Part shown: piece after piece, positions 27,301 through 36,149 of the stretch
Layout: each line of letters starts with the position of its first letter
Position numbering within the stretch: the stretch's first letter is position 1
Assembly (NCBI RefSeq): GCF_037038585.1
Contig: NC_092520.1
Coordinates: 117,090,501-117,154,500, forward strand
Reading direction: 5' to 3'
Source of the DNA: Patagioenas fasciata
Taxonomy: Eukaryota > Chordata > Aves > Columbiformes > Columbidae
Length of the DNA: 64,000 nt
Translations under genes and position numbers: made by a program
Notes under the pieces: model-generated
Database searches by the model: none
What the model saw: the letters and a program-made list of their open reading frames with translations, nothing else
Told to the model about the DNA's origin: nothing

Positions 27301-27354
27301 TTTCCATTCTGTTGGTGTGATAAGGAAGGTGATAGTAATCTTGCCGATCTATAA
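15352..27354 (+). CDS. ARSH: Copy A: intact arylsulfatase, ARSH-like (STS/ARS cluster), ten coding exons
   Basis: The exons join as 15352-15377, 15897-16046, 17012-17133, 18543-18665, 21815-22238, 23919-24055, 25049-25183, 25810-25972, 26252-26373 and 26984-27354. All introns are GT-AG and all phases agree, giving 590 residues (human family members are about 560-595). The protein should be a membrane-associated sulfatase of the secretory pathway that hydrolyses sulfate esters. Its natural substrate is not known to me. A hydrophobic signal segment spans residues 12-22. The metal-binding pair is D43-D44, and C83 in CTPSR (83-87) is the residue converted to formylglycine by SUMF1. K142 and H144 (GKWH), H298 (HSH), D350-H351 (SDHG) and K375 (GGK) fill the remaining active-site positions. 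Two hydrophobic helices at about 194-218 and 223-246 form the membrane hairpin known from STS. The tail is Cys-rich (PWLQPCCG). ARSH is the best paralogue guess from the C-terminus and the SWFSSYGF region; ARSD or ARSL is not excluded. Confidence 0.93.
15897..16046 (+). CDS. ARSH: Copy A exon 2: MADD metal-binding motif
   Basis: The exon is 150 bases, entering and leaving after two bases of a codon, with clean acceptor (gtgtttcag) and donor (gtaaga). It encodes residues 10-58: the hydrophobic core of the signal peptide, then [16 protein letters not shown], where D43 and D44 correspond to the calcium-binding aspartates D35 and D36 of human STS. The sequon N-D-T at residues 55-57 is a possible glycosylation site. 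Confidence 0.95.
17012..17133 (+). CDS. ARSH: Copy A exon 3: catalytic CTPSR sulfatase signature
   Basis: The exon is 122 bases and begins after a short pyrimidine-rich acceptor (tttttag). It encodes residues 60-99, including [12 protein letters not shown], the sulfatase signature 1. C83 is the position oxidised to formylglycine, and P85 and R87 are the other required parts of the C-x-P-x-R recognition motif. Confidence 0.96.
18543..18665 (+). CDS. ARSH: Copy A exon 4
   Basis: The exon is 123 bases and encodes residues 101-140. It contains [17 protein letters not shown] and GYSTGLIG, the segment leading into the GKWH active-site motif, which is split across the next intron. N122-E-T is a glycosylation sequon. 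Donor gtatgg. Confidence 0.94.
21815..22238 (+). CDS. ARSH: Copy A exon 5: GKWH motif and membrane hairpin
   Basis: The largest internal exon (424 bases) opens with K142-W-H144, matching K134 and H136 of human [21 protein letters not shown] follows. The two hydrophobic helices (about 194-218 and 223-246) come next, which in STS insert into the ER membrane, then [17 protein letters not shown]. The 3,149-base intron before it is the longest in the gene and contains no exon I can see. Confidence 0.95.
22720..23490. other. Unclassified insertion-like block in intron 5 of copy A
   Basis: This part of the intron differs in texture from its surroundings. It opens with an AT- and CA-rich stretch, with AATAAA on the minus strand near 22,785, and continues into a more balanced sequence with repeated 'catgaaat' and 'gtcatgaaat'-type phrases. 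It may be an old transposable element such as a solo LTR on the minus strand, but I recognise no family, no terminal repeats and no coding region. Confidence 0.2.
23919..24055 (+). CDS. ARSH: Copy A exon 6: active-site histidine
   Basis: The exon is 137 bases and encodes residues 283-327, running from [19 protein letters not shown] to [14 protein letters not shown]298, the second His of HSH, aligns with active-site H290 of STS. The conserved [11 protein letters not shown] block is intact. Donor gtaagt. Confidence 0.96.
25049..25183 (+). CDS. ARSH: Copy A exon 7: second metal-binding pair (SDHG)
   Basis: The exon is 135 bases and encodes residues 329-372, including [13 protein letters not shown]350 and H351 take the place of the metal-binding D342 and Q343 of STS; His or Asn at the second position is usual in ARS paralogues. 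It ends in GGWNGIYRG, the substrate-loop region. Confidence 0.95.
25810..25972 (+). CDS. ARSH: Copy A exon 8: catalytic lysine, GGWEGG block
   Basis: The exon is 163 bases and encodes residues 374-426. It begins [15 protein letters not shown], where K375 matches the sulfate-binding K368 of STS, followed by [20 protein letters not shown] long poly-T run forms the pyrimidine tract. The actual acceptor 'atgaaag' is weak, so some skipping of this exon is possible. Confidence 0.95.
26252..26373 (+). CDS. ARSH: Copy A exon 9
   Basis: The exon is 122 bases and encodes residues 428-467, from [11 protein letters not shown] to [10 protein letters not shown] and AVRWHQKD. This is the conserved C-terminal-domain segment of the family. 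Splice sites are ttctgctag and gtgagt. Confidence 0.95.
26984..27354 (+). CDS. ARSH: Copy A exon 10: C-terminal domain and stop
   Basis: The terminal exon encodes residues 469-590 and ends with TAA at 27,352-27,354. Landmarks are [37 protein letters not shown] and the Cys-rich [20 protein letters not shown] tail. The part from 27,070 to 27,302 is almost identical to the same exon of pseudogene C, far more so than the rest of the gene. Confidence 0.96.
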
Positions 27355-28412
27355 AGGAAAGAACCAAAGTTACTTCCTCAAAAGCGTTTTTAGATCAAGA
27401 GTGTTTCCTTTGGGCTGTTGATTGATGGGTTGGTTGGTTGTTTTGATGGAGCCTTTATATGAGAATTGCTCCAGTGACTGGCACAGTATTTGGTAAATCT
27501 GGCTTTAGGCCAGACACTCTAAGGGAGAGAGCAAGGCAGAATCATCTGAAGAACATGTTTGGACTTGCATCTGTTGCCAACTGCATGAATAGTTCAAATG
27601 CACTGAAGCAGGCCAAGATTAGAGCTGTACAAGTAATTATATAACTGACGTTTTTTGTTCTGTATTTCCAAGTAATTCGTGGATTGAGATCTCCCTTAGC
27701 TCTGTTATCCTTACTGGTGATGCATAAGGTGTGACTATAAATAATTTTTCCAGACCACTGCCTCCAAAATAGTTTTACCCACAGTTCCTCACAGAATCTC
27801 CTTTAAAAGTAGTTTCCTTCCTTCCCTGTAGCTAGTCTTGCTAGCAGCAGTGACAATGGCAGCTGGTTAGCCTGGGGCTTCTGGATCAGGAGAAGTTTCC
27901 CAGGTGAGGCCTTAAGCTTGGAAACATGACACACTGGGTAACGCCTGTCTGCGCTTTCTGATAAAGATGAGACTCCTCTGATTGGATTCATCCTCTTTTG
28001 ATGAAGAACATAAAAGGGAAAAGATTTTCCCTTTCCAAAGCTCCCATTGCACCCAGCTGTCTAAGCAGCATTAGCAAGGGCGTAGGGGCATTGGTGGTCA
28101 CAGAAGTACCACACTGATAAACACTTCAGTGATTTGGGCACAGAATTGCACAAGTTACCTTGCTGTTCACATCTCAGCCCTAACTGGTTCCTGCTAGCAT
28201 GCAGTAGGTTCAGAAAAATACTCTTTTGAGAGATGCCCAACACTAAATATGAAAACAAACAAACTCTAATTTATTATTCTAAAATGCATAATTAAGGTAT
28301 TTTTTGCTTCACAAATTTTCATCCCCCTCAAACTCCTTGATTTACTTAGATCCATCTCCTCTGCTGCTGTAAATTCATTAATTTCCTTCTTTGTGTTAAA
28401 ATAGTTGTTCTT

Positions 28413-28418
28413 ATTAAA
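28413..28418 (+). terminator. Possible poly(A) signal of copy A (ATTAAA)
   Basis: ATTAAA is the commonest variant poly(A) hexamer and lies about 1.06 kb after the copy A stop codon. I saw no canonical AATAAA between the stop codon and this point. The assignment is weak without transcript data. Confidence 0.22.
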
Positions 28419-28765
28419 GTGGCCTTGCAGGTAATGCTTTTCATTTTAGGGTACAACATGCATCTGTTCACATAGGCAAGTTCACACCAGTATGTCTGAA
28501 TATGTAGGCATCTGAGAATATAATTTGCCCATTCAATTTATTTCACTTTTTTTTTACTATTTTTTTAACTAATGTGCTAGGGCCCTTTTCAGTTGTTCAC
28601 TTCCTTTGAAAAATGTTTGGTTTGTTTTGGTTTTATCTTCCCTGTTGTTTCCCATAATTCAGTCACCAGGAAATCTGCAGGTAAACAAAGCCCTCCAGCT
28701 TAAAACCAAAGTTTTATCGTACGCTGTGACCTCATGCATTTTACAGTCTCTTATAATTCACCCAG

Positions 28766-28868
28766 ATGCTCCATTTTGAGAATCTTAGTGGTCCCATGGA
28801 TTAACCTTTTTTTCCCTGAATATATAAGTTGGCGTCTTTGATGTCTATGCTTGAGCATCATCTCAAGC
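28766..28868 (+). repeat. Local duplicated segment, copy 1
   Basis: About 100 bases match 31,005-31,110 in the same orientation. Shared phrases in order are 'cattttgagaatctt', 'taagttgg' and 'atgtctatgcttgagca' followed by 'ctcaagc'. The match fades at both ends. Confidence 0.6.
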
Positions 28869-31004
28869 TCTCAAGCTCTATGCTGCTCAAGGTTACATTC
28901 ATTTAGTAACACTAGGTTTGCTGTTAGCAACCCTGGACTACAGTTTCTTGGAGCACAGATTCTTTGAAGCTTTGGAAAGTGCATCAACAAAATTGCTGCC
29001 AGAATTAAACAGTCACATGAAAAGGAGGAGGAAAAAAACCCATTAATTATACTCTAGGTGAAACACATTGGGACTGATAAAAGCTTGACTAGCCTCCAAG
29101 GATAGAGAATGCTTGTGAGATTTTGCCCAATGTTATGAGTGTTGCAGTAGCCCTTTAGATTATCTAACTTCCATCTTTAGTCTATTTATGATAGTTTGGA
29201 TAAACAGCTCATGAGAAGCTTTCTTCAGCCAAATATAAATGGTTCATTGAAAGCTCTGCAGGGTGCTGCACATTCCTGCACTGACTGGCACACTCCCCTG
29301 GGAGCCTCACATCTATCAAGACAGAAACTTTTTTCCCCATTGCAACAAAAGTTCCACATCTGAGAACTAGCAGAGAGTCCCCGATCTGGCCTGTGATGCC
29401 TCTCCTTTTCTCATTTATTTCCCTCTGAAACTCTTCATAAAATTGGGGCCAGGCTCTCCATCTGATTAGGTTTCAAGGAATCACCACGAAGTCACTAAAG
29501 CTCTTGTTCTTGTTCCATTTCTAGGGAACTCCCTGAGTCCCATGTGACGGGCTCCTTCTCTCTCTCTGCAGGACACCCTATGGTGAGTTATGAAGGGAGA
29601 GAGGATTAATTGCTGTCTTGTTGGCACAATCAGTCACAGTAGGTGAACACTAGATAGCCCACATGTTGAAGACAGTGGTAGTCTCTGCTGAGATGTAACT
29701 TTCAAAGATGCAAACAAACATACTGAAATGTAAATAAACATGGATATTATTTGCCATAACAGATTACTCCCATTCAGAAACATTAAATCGTTTAGCCCTG
29801 CAGGTAACTGAACAAATCCAGGCAGATTCCTACTCGTTCCTTTCAGGCAGCATTACAGGCAGGATGACTGGTTTACAGGACCATTTTTGTTAGCTGTGTA
29901 TCAAATCCCATAAAATAGCCACCAGTTTGACAACTATATTATTTTCTGAAGTTGCTTCTTTCAAGAAAAGCTATTCCGTCAAACTAGAATCCTCAGAAAT
30001 CCTCTGAAAAACAGATAACTATATACGGCTCTATCAGAAGCTGCCCGGTTCTGCAATGGTTTCAATGTGTACATCCTTGGAGAAGTGAAGGAGATGATAC
30101 GTCTCCTCAATCCCATGCTGAGACTTCCCACTGACATTAGCCGAAGATGCCAGAGAGCCAGACAGCTGGTCATCACTGCCAGTGTGTGTCTTAAAATAGC
30201 TGATATAGTAATATCTCACTGCCATTGAATGAAAGACTCATCTCATCTAGCACTCTTGTATAAACACATATACATAAGATGTTTTGAAAAGATACCTTCA
30301 GGTGTCAGTTAGATATGCAGAATAAAATATATGTAACTCTATCAAATGATATCATTTGTAGCTTTAGCCCTTCAGGAAAAGAAATATCACTGGAAGGATG
30401 TTCCAAAGTTGTAGGACATTAGACCATACAAAAACAGGATTTGGAAACACCCTGTCAAATACTATTCAGTTTGTTCGCTTTTTTTTTTTAATCTTTGATG
30501 TACTACTATTTCAGTGCAAATCAGTGCCTAAGACTGATTTTTACTGCTTAGTCACAATACAGTTTTCACCTAGTTATATTTATACTGGTCATAGCCTGAG
30601 GTGACTTAGATAATGTTCAAGATGAATTTCAAGAGCATCTTACAAAACCCCTAAAATCTAAATTTGGATACTGAAAATGTTTTCAAACACAGCAGCAATC
30701 AACATTTGAGCATGCAAATTAAGCTGTTGAAAATCTAATGATCTCTCTAGCCATAAAATATTTGTCTGTTTTCTTGAAAAGATCTTTGAAACTTAAAGAA
30801 AAAAATAATTATTACCTGTTTTGGGTTTTTTTTAATAGTATTTAATCTTCTTTTTGCTTTAGAATAATAGTAGAATTTTTAAGCTGGTTTTGAACTCTCC
30901 TGAACACACATTGGTCAAGTGCTTCAGCTTGACTTCAACGTGTTAATCACCAACAAGATCACATAGTTTTCAGTATTTCAAGCTGAGTGTTCCTCTGTGG
31001 AGAC

Positions 31005-31110
31005 CATGATGCAACATTTTGAGAATCTTCCTGGCCCCACACATTAGAAGTTTTGTGCCTCAATATGTAAGTTGGAATCTGCAATGTCTATGCTTGAGCA
31101 CTGTCTCAAG
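31005..31110 (+). repeat. Local duplicated segment, copy 2
   Basis: This is the partner of 28,766-28,868 and lies 2.2 kb away in direct orientation, about 0.9 kb upstream of the copy B relic exon. It could be a diverged dispersed repeat or a product of the local duplication that built the cluster. Confidence 0.6.
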
Positions 31111-32005
31111 CAAGATTGACAATTTCTGCCAAACGGCATCTCAGGGGCAAGGCAAAACATCAGCGATCAATGGTGGTACCCGGAAATATAAAAATCAGAA
31201 TTATAAGAAAAAAACCTTACACAGTATCTGTCTGTACCATGAAACTGGAATGGACACAATGTTGTCTCATAATTTCTATTAAGCATCACATAACATAGTA
31301 TTTTATAAGTAAGCATTTGTATTCTCTGTAAAAAAAATAATCAAAAAAAAGTTAATATGATATAAAAAGCAAGCACTTACTGTCCTGGTTTTCAGAATTC
31401 AGCTTCAGTTGCCATTATTTTCTCCTTGGTGCTTCAGTGTTTTTTTCTGGTACACTTCAGTATCCTTCACAGGAATGTTTTGGGTTTATTTTTATTTGAA
31501 GGATTTTACTGACCTCAGCAGAAGATTGAGACACTTCCAAAACTCAAACATATGAGCTAGTTACAGAGTTGACTTTCTGCAGGTTTGGGGAAGAGCAGAA
31601 TGTTAGGCTAAAAAAGAAGTCAGTATACCCATCAGGCAGTCAATTTTTTATTGATCATTGCTAAAATTACTCATCTATTTATAAACTCACTACTTGTGTT
31701 CCTTTATTCCATGAAATCTCATAATCTCCTTCTAGGCAACAGAGGTAAAATGAGAATGGTATTTTAACCTTTGCTTAATATGTGTTTTCTACTTCTTAAA
31801 GCTGGCAAAATAAATTAAAAAAAAAAAAAAGGCCAGAGATATTTGTTTTGTTTTAGAAACTTGGGCTCTTCAAGACTATGATTCATATCGCTTTCTTGTC
31901 TGTGATCTATGTTATCAAGGAAAGGAACAGCAATGCCAAGGCCTAGCAGATTCTAAGTGATTTTAAGTATTTTTTCTTAACATTTAAAAATATTACTATT
32001 TCCAG

Positions 32006-32423
32006 GAAGCCACCATCAAGGTACTTACTGTGAATTCACAATGGCCAAAGTCATCACTATTTAAATGACGGGTTTGGTCATTTTTATGGAATGCCTCTTA
32101 GCTTAACAAATAGCTGTCAGATAATTTAGCGTCCTGGACCAATGAGAGCCTTCAATGTGAAGCTTTGGCTTTTTAAAGCAGATAATTGGCTTCATTACAC
32201 TCTTGCCTTTGGATGACTTACTGCCTTGATTTCATGCTGCTGGAAAACCATCATCTGCCTTGCTGGGTTTGATCACTTGTTCTATGCCACCTACTTCTCA
32301 TTACCAATTTGTTAAACACAGGGACAGGGTTATGACAAGAGCCAATGAAATTACAGCACAACCAGTGGTGATGGAAAGGACTTTATTTCTCCTCTTGAGG
32401 GAGGCAGAATCACCAACTGAAAG
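32006..32423 (+). pseudogene. Copy B: relic of an ARSH-like exon 5
   Basis: The 418-base stretch aligns along its whole length with exon 5 of copies A and D. It keeps the acceptor (ttccag), a 'ggtttggtcatttttatggaatgcc' region (the GFDYFYGMP motif), and a region matching the membrane hairpin and the E-Q-P-M segment. It is broken by several frameshifts and stops; the GKWH codons are changed and the donor GT reads TT. No other exon of this copy is visible, so it is an isolated remnant of a lost tandem copy. A piece of its upstream intron may survive at 30,914-30,966. Confidence 0.88.
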
Positions 32424-34780
32424 TTAAAATAGATTCCCCTGCAAATCTACTTTTGTTTCTGGAGCATCTTCCTTCTCTGTTTGAATGTCTGAGAAATGAA
32501 TGATCAGTAAGTTAATTGTCTTAAGCCAAGATTTCAAAAGTAAAACTGACTCTATATGAATGATCATATTATGTCTTCATTCCAAAAGCTAAGGTTGCCC
32601 TGAATTTTCAATGATCATTAGCTCTTTTAAGGCACTGAAAATTTTTGAAAACTTTCACATTTTGGAAGAAAATTGTGACACTTAAATAGACACTTAAATA
32701 GATAATTTTTTTGCTGAGGAGACCAAAACTTTTCAAAGGATTGTAGACAAAGATAGCAGTAGACTGGCTTCCCAGATCAGTACATCCTATGATATGTATT
32801 TCATGCTTACTTCAGTCATGAGTGCACCAAATTAGTCACATCTGATCGTACTTTCCTTGAGCTACTGACCCATGTAAGAACTACAGGGCCGCTTTTTCTA
32901 TCCTCTGCACAGCACTTCCCAGCAGGAAGGACTTTCCCTAACTTCCAGTCTTCCCATTTCTGGCAGTACTGCTTAGGGCAGCTGCCACAATAACAAACCA
33001 CACTCATTTCTAAAAGGGATCAAAAGCCAGGAAATCTTGCCTGCTGTGCAAATCACAACTGTCTCTGAAGTTTTAAACTTTTCACCTTTGTCTCCCAGTC
33101 ACATGTCAAGAAATGCTATCACAGCATCTGTAATCATAACTGAAAAATCAACACATATCTGCTGAAGTGCAAACTGTTTTATTATTCTAATAACTGTAAG
33201 ATTAATGATATAACTACCATATTTTGACTATAACTAATACATTTTGCTTAAAGTACCTAATATCTTATACAAGCATATTCTTCAAGTACAATGACTGTTT
33301 AGTTGTTAAAATATGCAAGTGTACCAATACAAGTATGCTCAGTAGGCTCTGATTCTGAGTTGTGCTAGATGAGACTCTTCAAATATTGATACAACTAATA
33401 GACAAATGCCATTTTAACCTTATTACTACTTGTAAGTCTTCAAAATTCAGAAGAGCACTGACTGCTGATAAACATTTTCAAATATAAAAAAAGTTTATGC
33501 ATTTAAATGTCTAACACTTAGGGGCACAGCCCATTCTCTGTCTCTGCATTGAGTGACAGGGTCTTGGTCTGGAATTGGGTCTCTATATATGGCAACAAAG
33601 ACTGTGCTAACAAGGAGCCCCCTTCAGAAAAAGCTCTTTCTTGGCACTTGCTGACTTTTTCTGTGATTGAAAATACCGGTCCTGCAAAAACTGATGTTTA
33701 GGCTTTGTGCAACTAGTCGGTCCATCAAGCTTGGATGATTAGGGAGGCTGAATTTAAAGCTGATCTTTGGTTAATCCTTTATGTTGGTGATCTACATGTC
33801 ATTCAGAGTGATTATGTATTTATAATATCAGCCTCTAGTTAGTAAGTTCTGATTGTTTTCTCCAGCTTGCCATGGTGTTTTATATTAAGTTCTATTTCAG
33901 CCTCTGAGCAATTTAGGATTCTCAATGATATGTCCACACCAAGAACCTCTACCCTTTTTCCTGTCTTTAAATAAAGCCATTATTCAATGGATTACAGCAT
34001 GACACATTTGTACCCTCTTTTTAAAACATCACAAGCACATGTAGTCAGTAAAAAGAGGGGTCTGGTGCCCCCATGAGTCTGCAAAGTTGCAAGGCAAGCC
34101 AGACTGCGCAACCACGAGTATTTGCATTGGCACAAGAGAGCACTCACAGACAGAAGAACTATAATAACATAATTGGGAATTAGCCAGACTGCCAGAGTTG
34201 GTATGCAGACACCAAGGTGACACTATGATGACTAATCTTCTTTGATCTCAAGAGGGTCAGTTGGTTCACCCTCTGCGTTAGCCATGGCTCTCCTGTTTTC
34301 ATCCATAGGGTGTTTTTCCATATGGGTTGATGTAACCTACAGTCTCACTGCCTGTGATCTTGCACTCAGTGATCGCTAAAGCTCTTTCTGTTGGCCCTGG
34401 CTATTACAGGAGCTGTATTTCCAGCTTCTGCTTTAAAACAGTTCTTCCTTATTCTGCCCTTGGCACCAGAGGCAGGCAGAGAAGCCCCTCCCTGCGGCAG
34501 GCAAGATGAAATGCCATTGGCAAGATTTTTAAAGGAGACCGACGCCCACCAATTACTCTTGAGAGAGATACACAAGCCATGCTTTAAGGAAAAACTATCT
34601 TTCGAAGCAAAGATCAGAAAGCCTGAGACAAAGAAGAAAGTGAAAACAAAGCTCCTTCAGTGAGTGAGAATGGAGTAAGTAAAAGATTAATGTTTGGTGG
34701 GGTTGGTTTGTTTGGGTTTTCTTAAAAAAAAAAAAAAATCGTCTCTATTTTTCCTTCGTGAGGACTTTTTCTTCCTTCCT
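32424..34780. other. Intergenic, nothing recognised
   Basis: No counterpart of exons 6-10 of copy B was found here. Open frames are short. A 90-codon frame at 34,391-34,663 ends in a Lys-rich tail and is followed by a GTAAGT donor at about 34,676. It resembles no family I know. Confidence 0.5.
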
Positions 34781-34784
34781 TTAC

Positions 34785-35110
34785 ACCCTCAACACAAGGC
34801 TGAAACGTCTTTCCAACGGTGTGTATTTGCTGCCGCTCCCCGCCCAGGAGGCTCTGAGCAGGAGCAGCCCCGGGGCCAGCGCTGTCCCGGGAGGCGTTTT
34901 CGGGAAGATGAATTGTAGCAGTGAACTTTACCCCGCGGAGCTCTTTCCTTAGGCAGCAACCTGCTCCTGCACCTACTCACGTCTTCCTCTGCAAAGCTCC
35001 AGCTGGGAGGGCACCTGGCCTCTGCCTTCCTGCCCAGCTCCTCCACTGGCTCATAAATAGCAAATACAACGTGTGAGCAGGGTTAGAGGGTCTGGGAGGA
35101 GAGAAGGGGG
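34785..35110 (+). promoter_or_regulatory. CpG-richer block, candidate promoter upstream of copy C
   Basis: In an otherwise CpG-poor region, this stretch has clustered CpGs and GC-box-like runs ('gccgctccccgcccagg', 'ccccggggcc', 'cccgggaggcg', 'ccccgcgga') followed by a TATA-like 'cataaatag' at about 35,052. It lies 5.8 kb before the first coding exon of copy C, which begins at an acceptor and so needs an upstream non-coding exon. Assigning it to copy C is inference. Confidence 0.3.
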
Positions 35111-35764
35111 GTGGTTACGATAACAGTCCGTTTTCCTTCCCTGTTCACCTTTTCAAAGCAAGCTCCAGTTTTTGGAGGGTTAGGTGGTGAATGGCAAGTA
35201 TTCTGATTTTATTATTATTGCTAGTTATTGTGGCTTTACAATGGCATACAGAAAGCATAATTTGTCTCCACGTTGCTTCCATGTGATCTTCACTGCTTCT
35301 TTAGTAGCTGTGCTCCTAGTTGCTGTTCTTTTTATCTCATTTGTCTACCCTGTTTCTGCCACAAATTTTCCACCCTTGTGCATTGCTCTTGTCCCAGCTG
35401 TAAGGAAAACTGCATGTTTCTAACTGCATAGTTTGAAGCCAGGGGCACAATTACATCGTTTAGGCCACAGAGTGCTAATCATTATGTGAAAATGCATGAG
35501 TTAATTTAAAGCCTGGGGTCAGACCATTCCCTTCTGCTGTTGCTCTGAAGGCAGGGGGGCTGCTGTGCAGCAGCAAGTCCAGAACAGGGTAGCCATCACA
35601 AACTAAAAACTTTGGGTTGCTTACCATGAGAGTTTTGGTTACTGACAATGCACAACAGTAAGTGGTAATAAAATGCTATAATCATGATAACAGATAACAA
35701 CTGTTGTTATTATCCAGGTTAGTAAGAACTATAGTTCTTACTTAGTTCTTAGTTCTTATAGGGC

Positions 35765-36149
35765 TCTTTAGTTTGGAGAAGAGGAGACTGAGGGGTGACC
35801 TTATTAATGTTTATAAATATATAAAGGGTGAGTGCCACGAGGGTGGAGCCAGGCTCTTCTCAGTGGCAAACAATGATAGGACAAGGGGCAATGGGATCAA
35901 GCTGGAACACAAGAGGTTCCACTTAAATTTGAGAAAGAACTTCTTCTCAGTGAGGGTAACAGAGCACTGGAACAGGCTGCCCAGGGAGGTTGTGGAGTCT
36001 CCTTCCCTGGAGACATTCAAAGCCCGCCTGGACACATTCCTGTGCGACCTCACCTAGGCGTTCCTGCTCCAGCAGGGGGATTGGACTAGATGATCTTTTG
36101 AGGTCCCTTCCAATCCCAAACATACTGTGATACTGTGATACTGTGATAT
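35765..36149 (+). mobile_element. CR1 LINE, 5'-truncated, 3' end
   Basis: Frame 1 reads through the C-terminal end of a CR1 ORF2 protein, with the hallmark blocks [41 protein letters not shown] and FKARLD, without a break from about 35,773 to 36,057. The 3' end has the usual 'ggactagatgatcttttgaggtcccttccaa' tail and closes in repeats of 'tactgtgata'. The intact frame suggests a fairly young insertion. This element is the strongest sign that the genome is avian. Confidence 0.92.

Larger units (their letters stand above)
27355..32005. other. 3' flank of copy A and intergenic DNA
   Basis: The 3' UTR of copy A starts here. Beyond it I see no coding region. The stretch holds one copy of a local duplicated segment (28,766-28,868; partner at 31,005-31,110). 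It also holds a piece at 30,914-30,966 that matches intron 4 of copy A (19,637-19,690), which suggests the right part is leftover intron of copy B. Confidence 0.55.

Noticed and set aside
31380-31460. 'gtcctggttttcag' phrase resembling the start of some avian LTR elements
   Set aside because: Similarity ends after about 15 bases and no further retroviral features follow.
34391-34663. 90-codon open frame, possible small gene
   Set aside because: No recognisable domain or relative, no visible partner exons. Length is compatible with chance.
35191-35286. Signal-peptide-like frame (MASILILLLLLVIVAL) just after the CpG-richer block, considered as exon 1 of copy C
   Set aside because: There is no GT donor at the position that would give the needed phase, the frame stops soon after, and the exon at 40,873-40,910 matches the layout of copy A much better.
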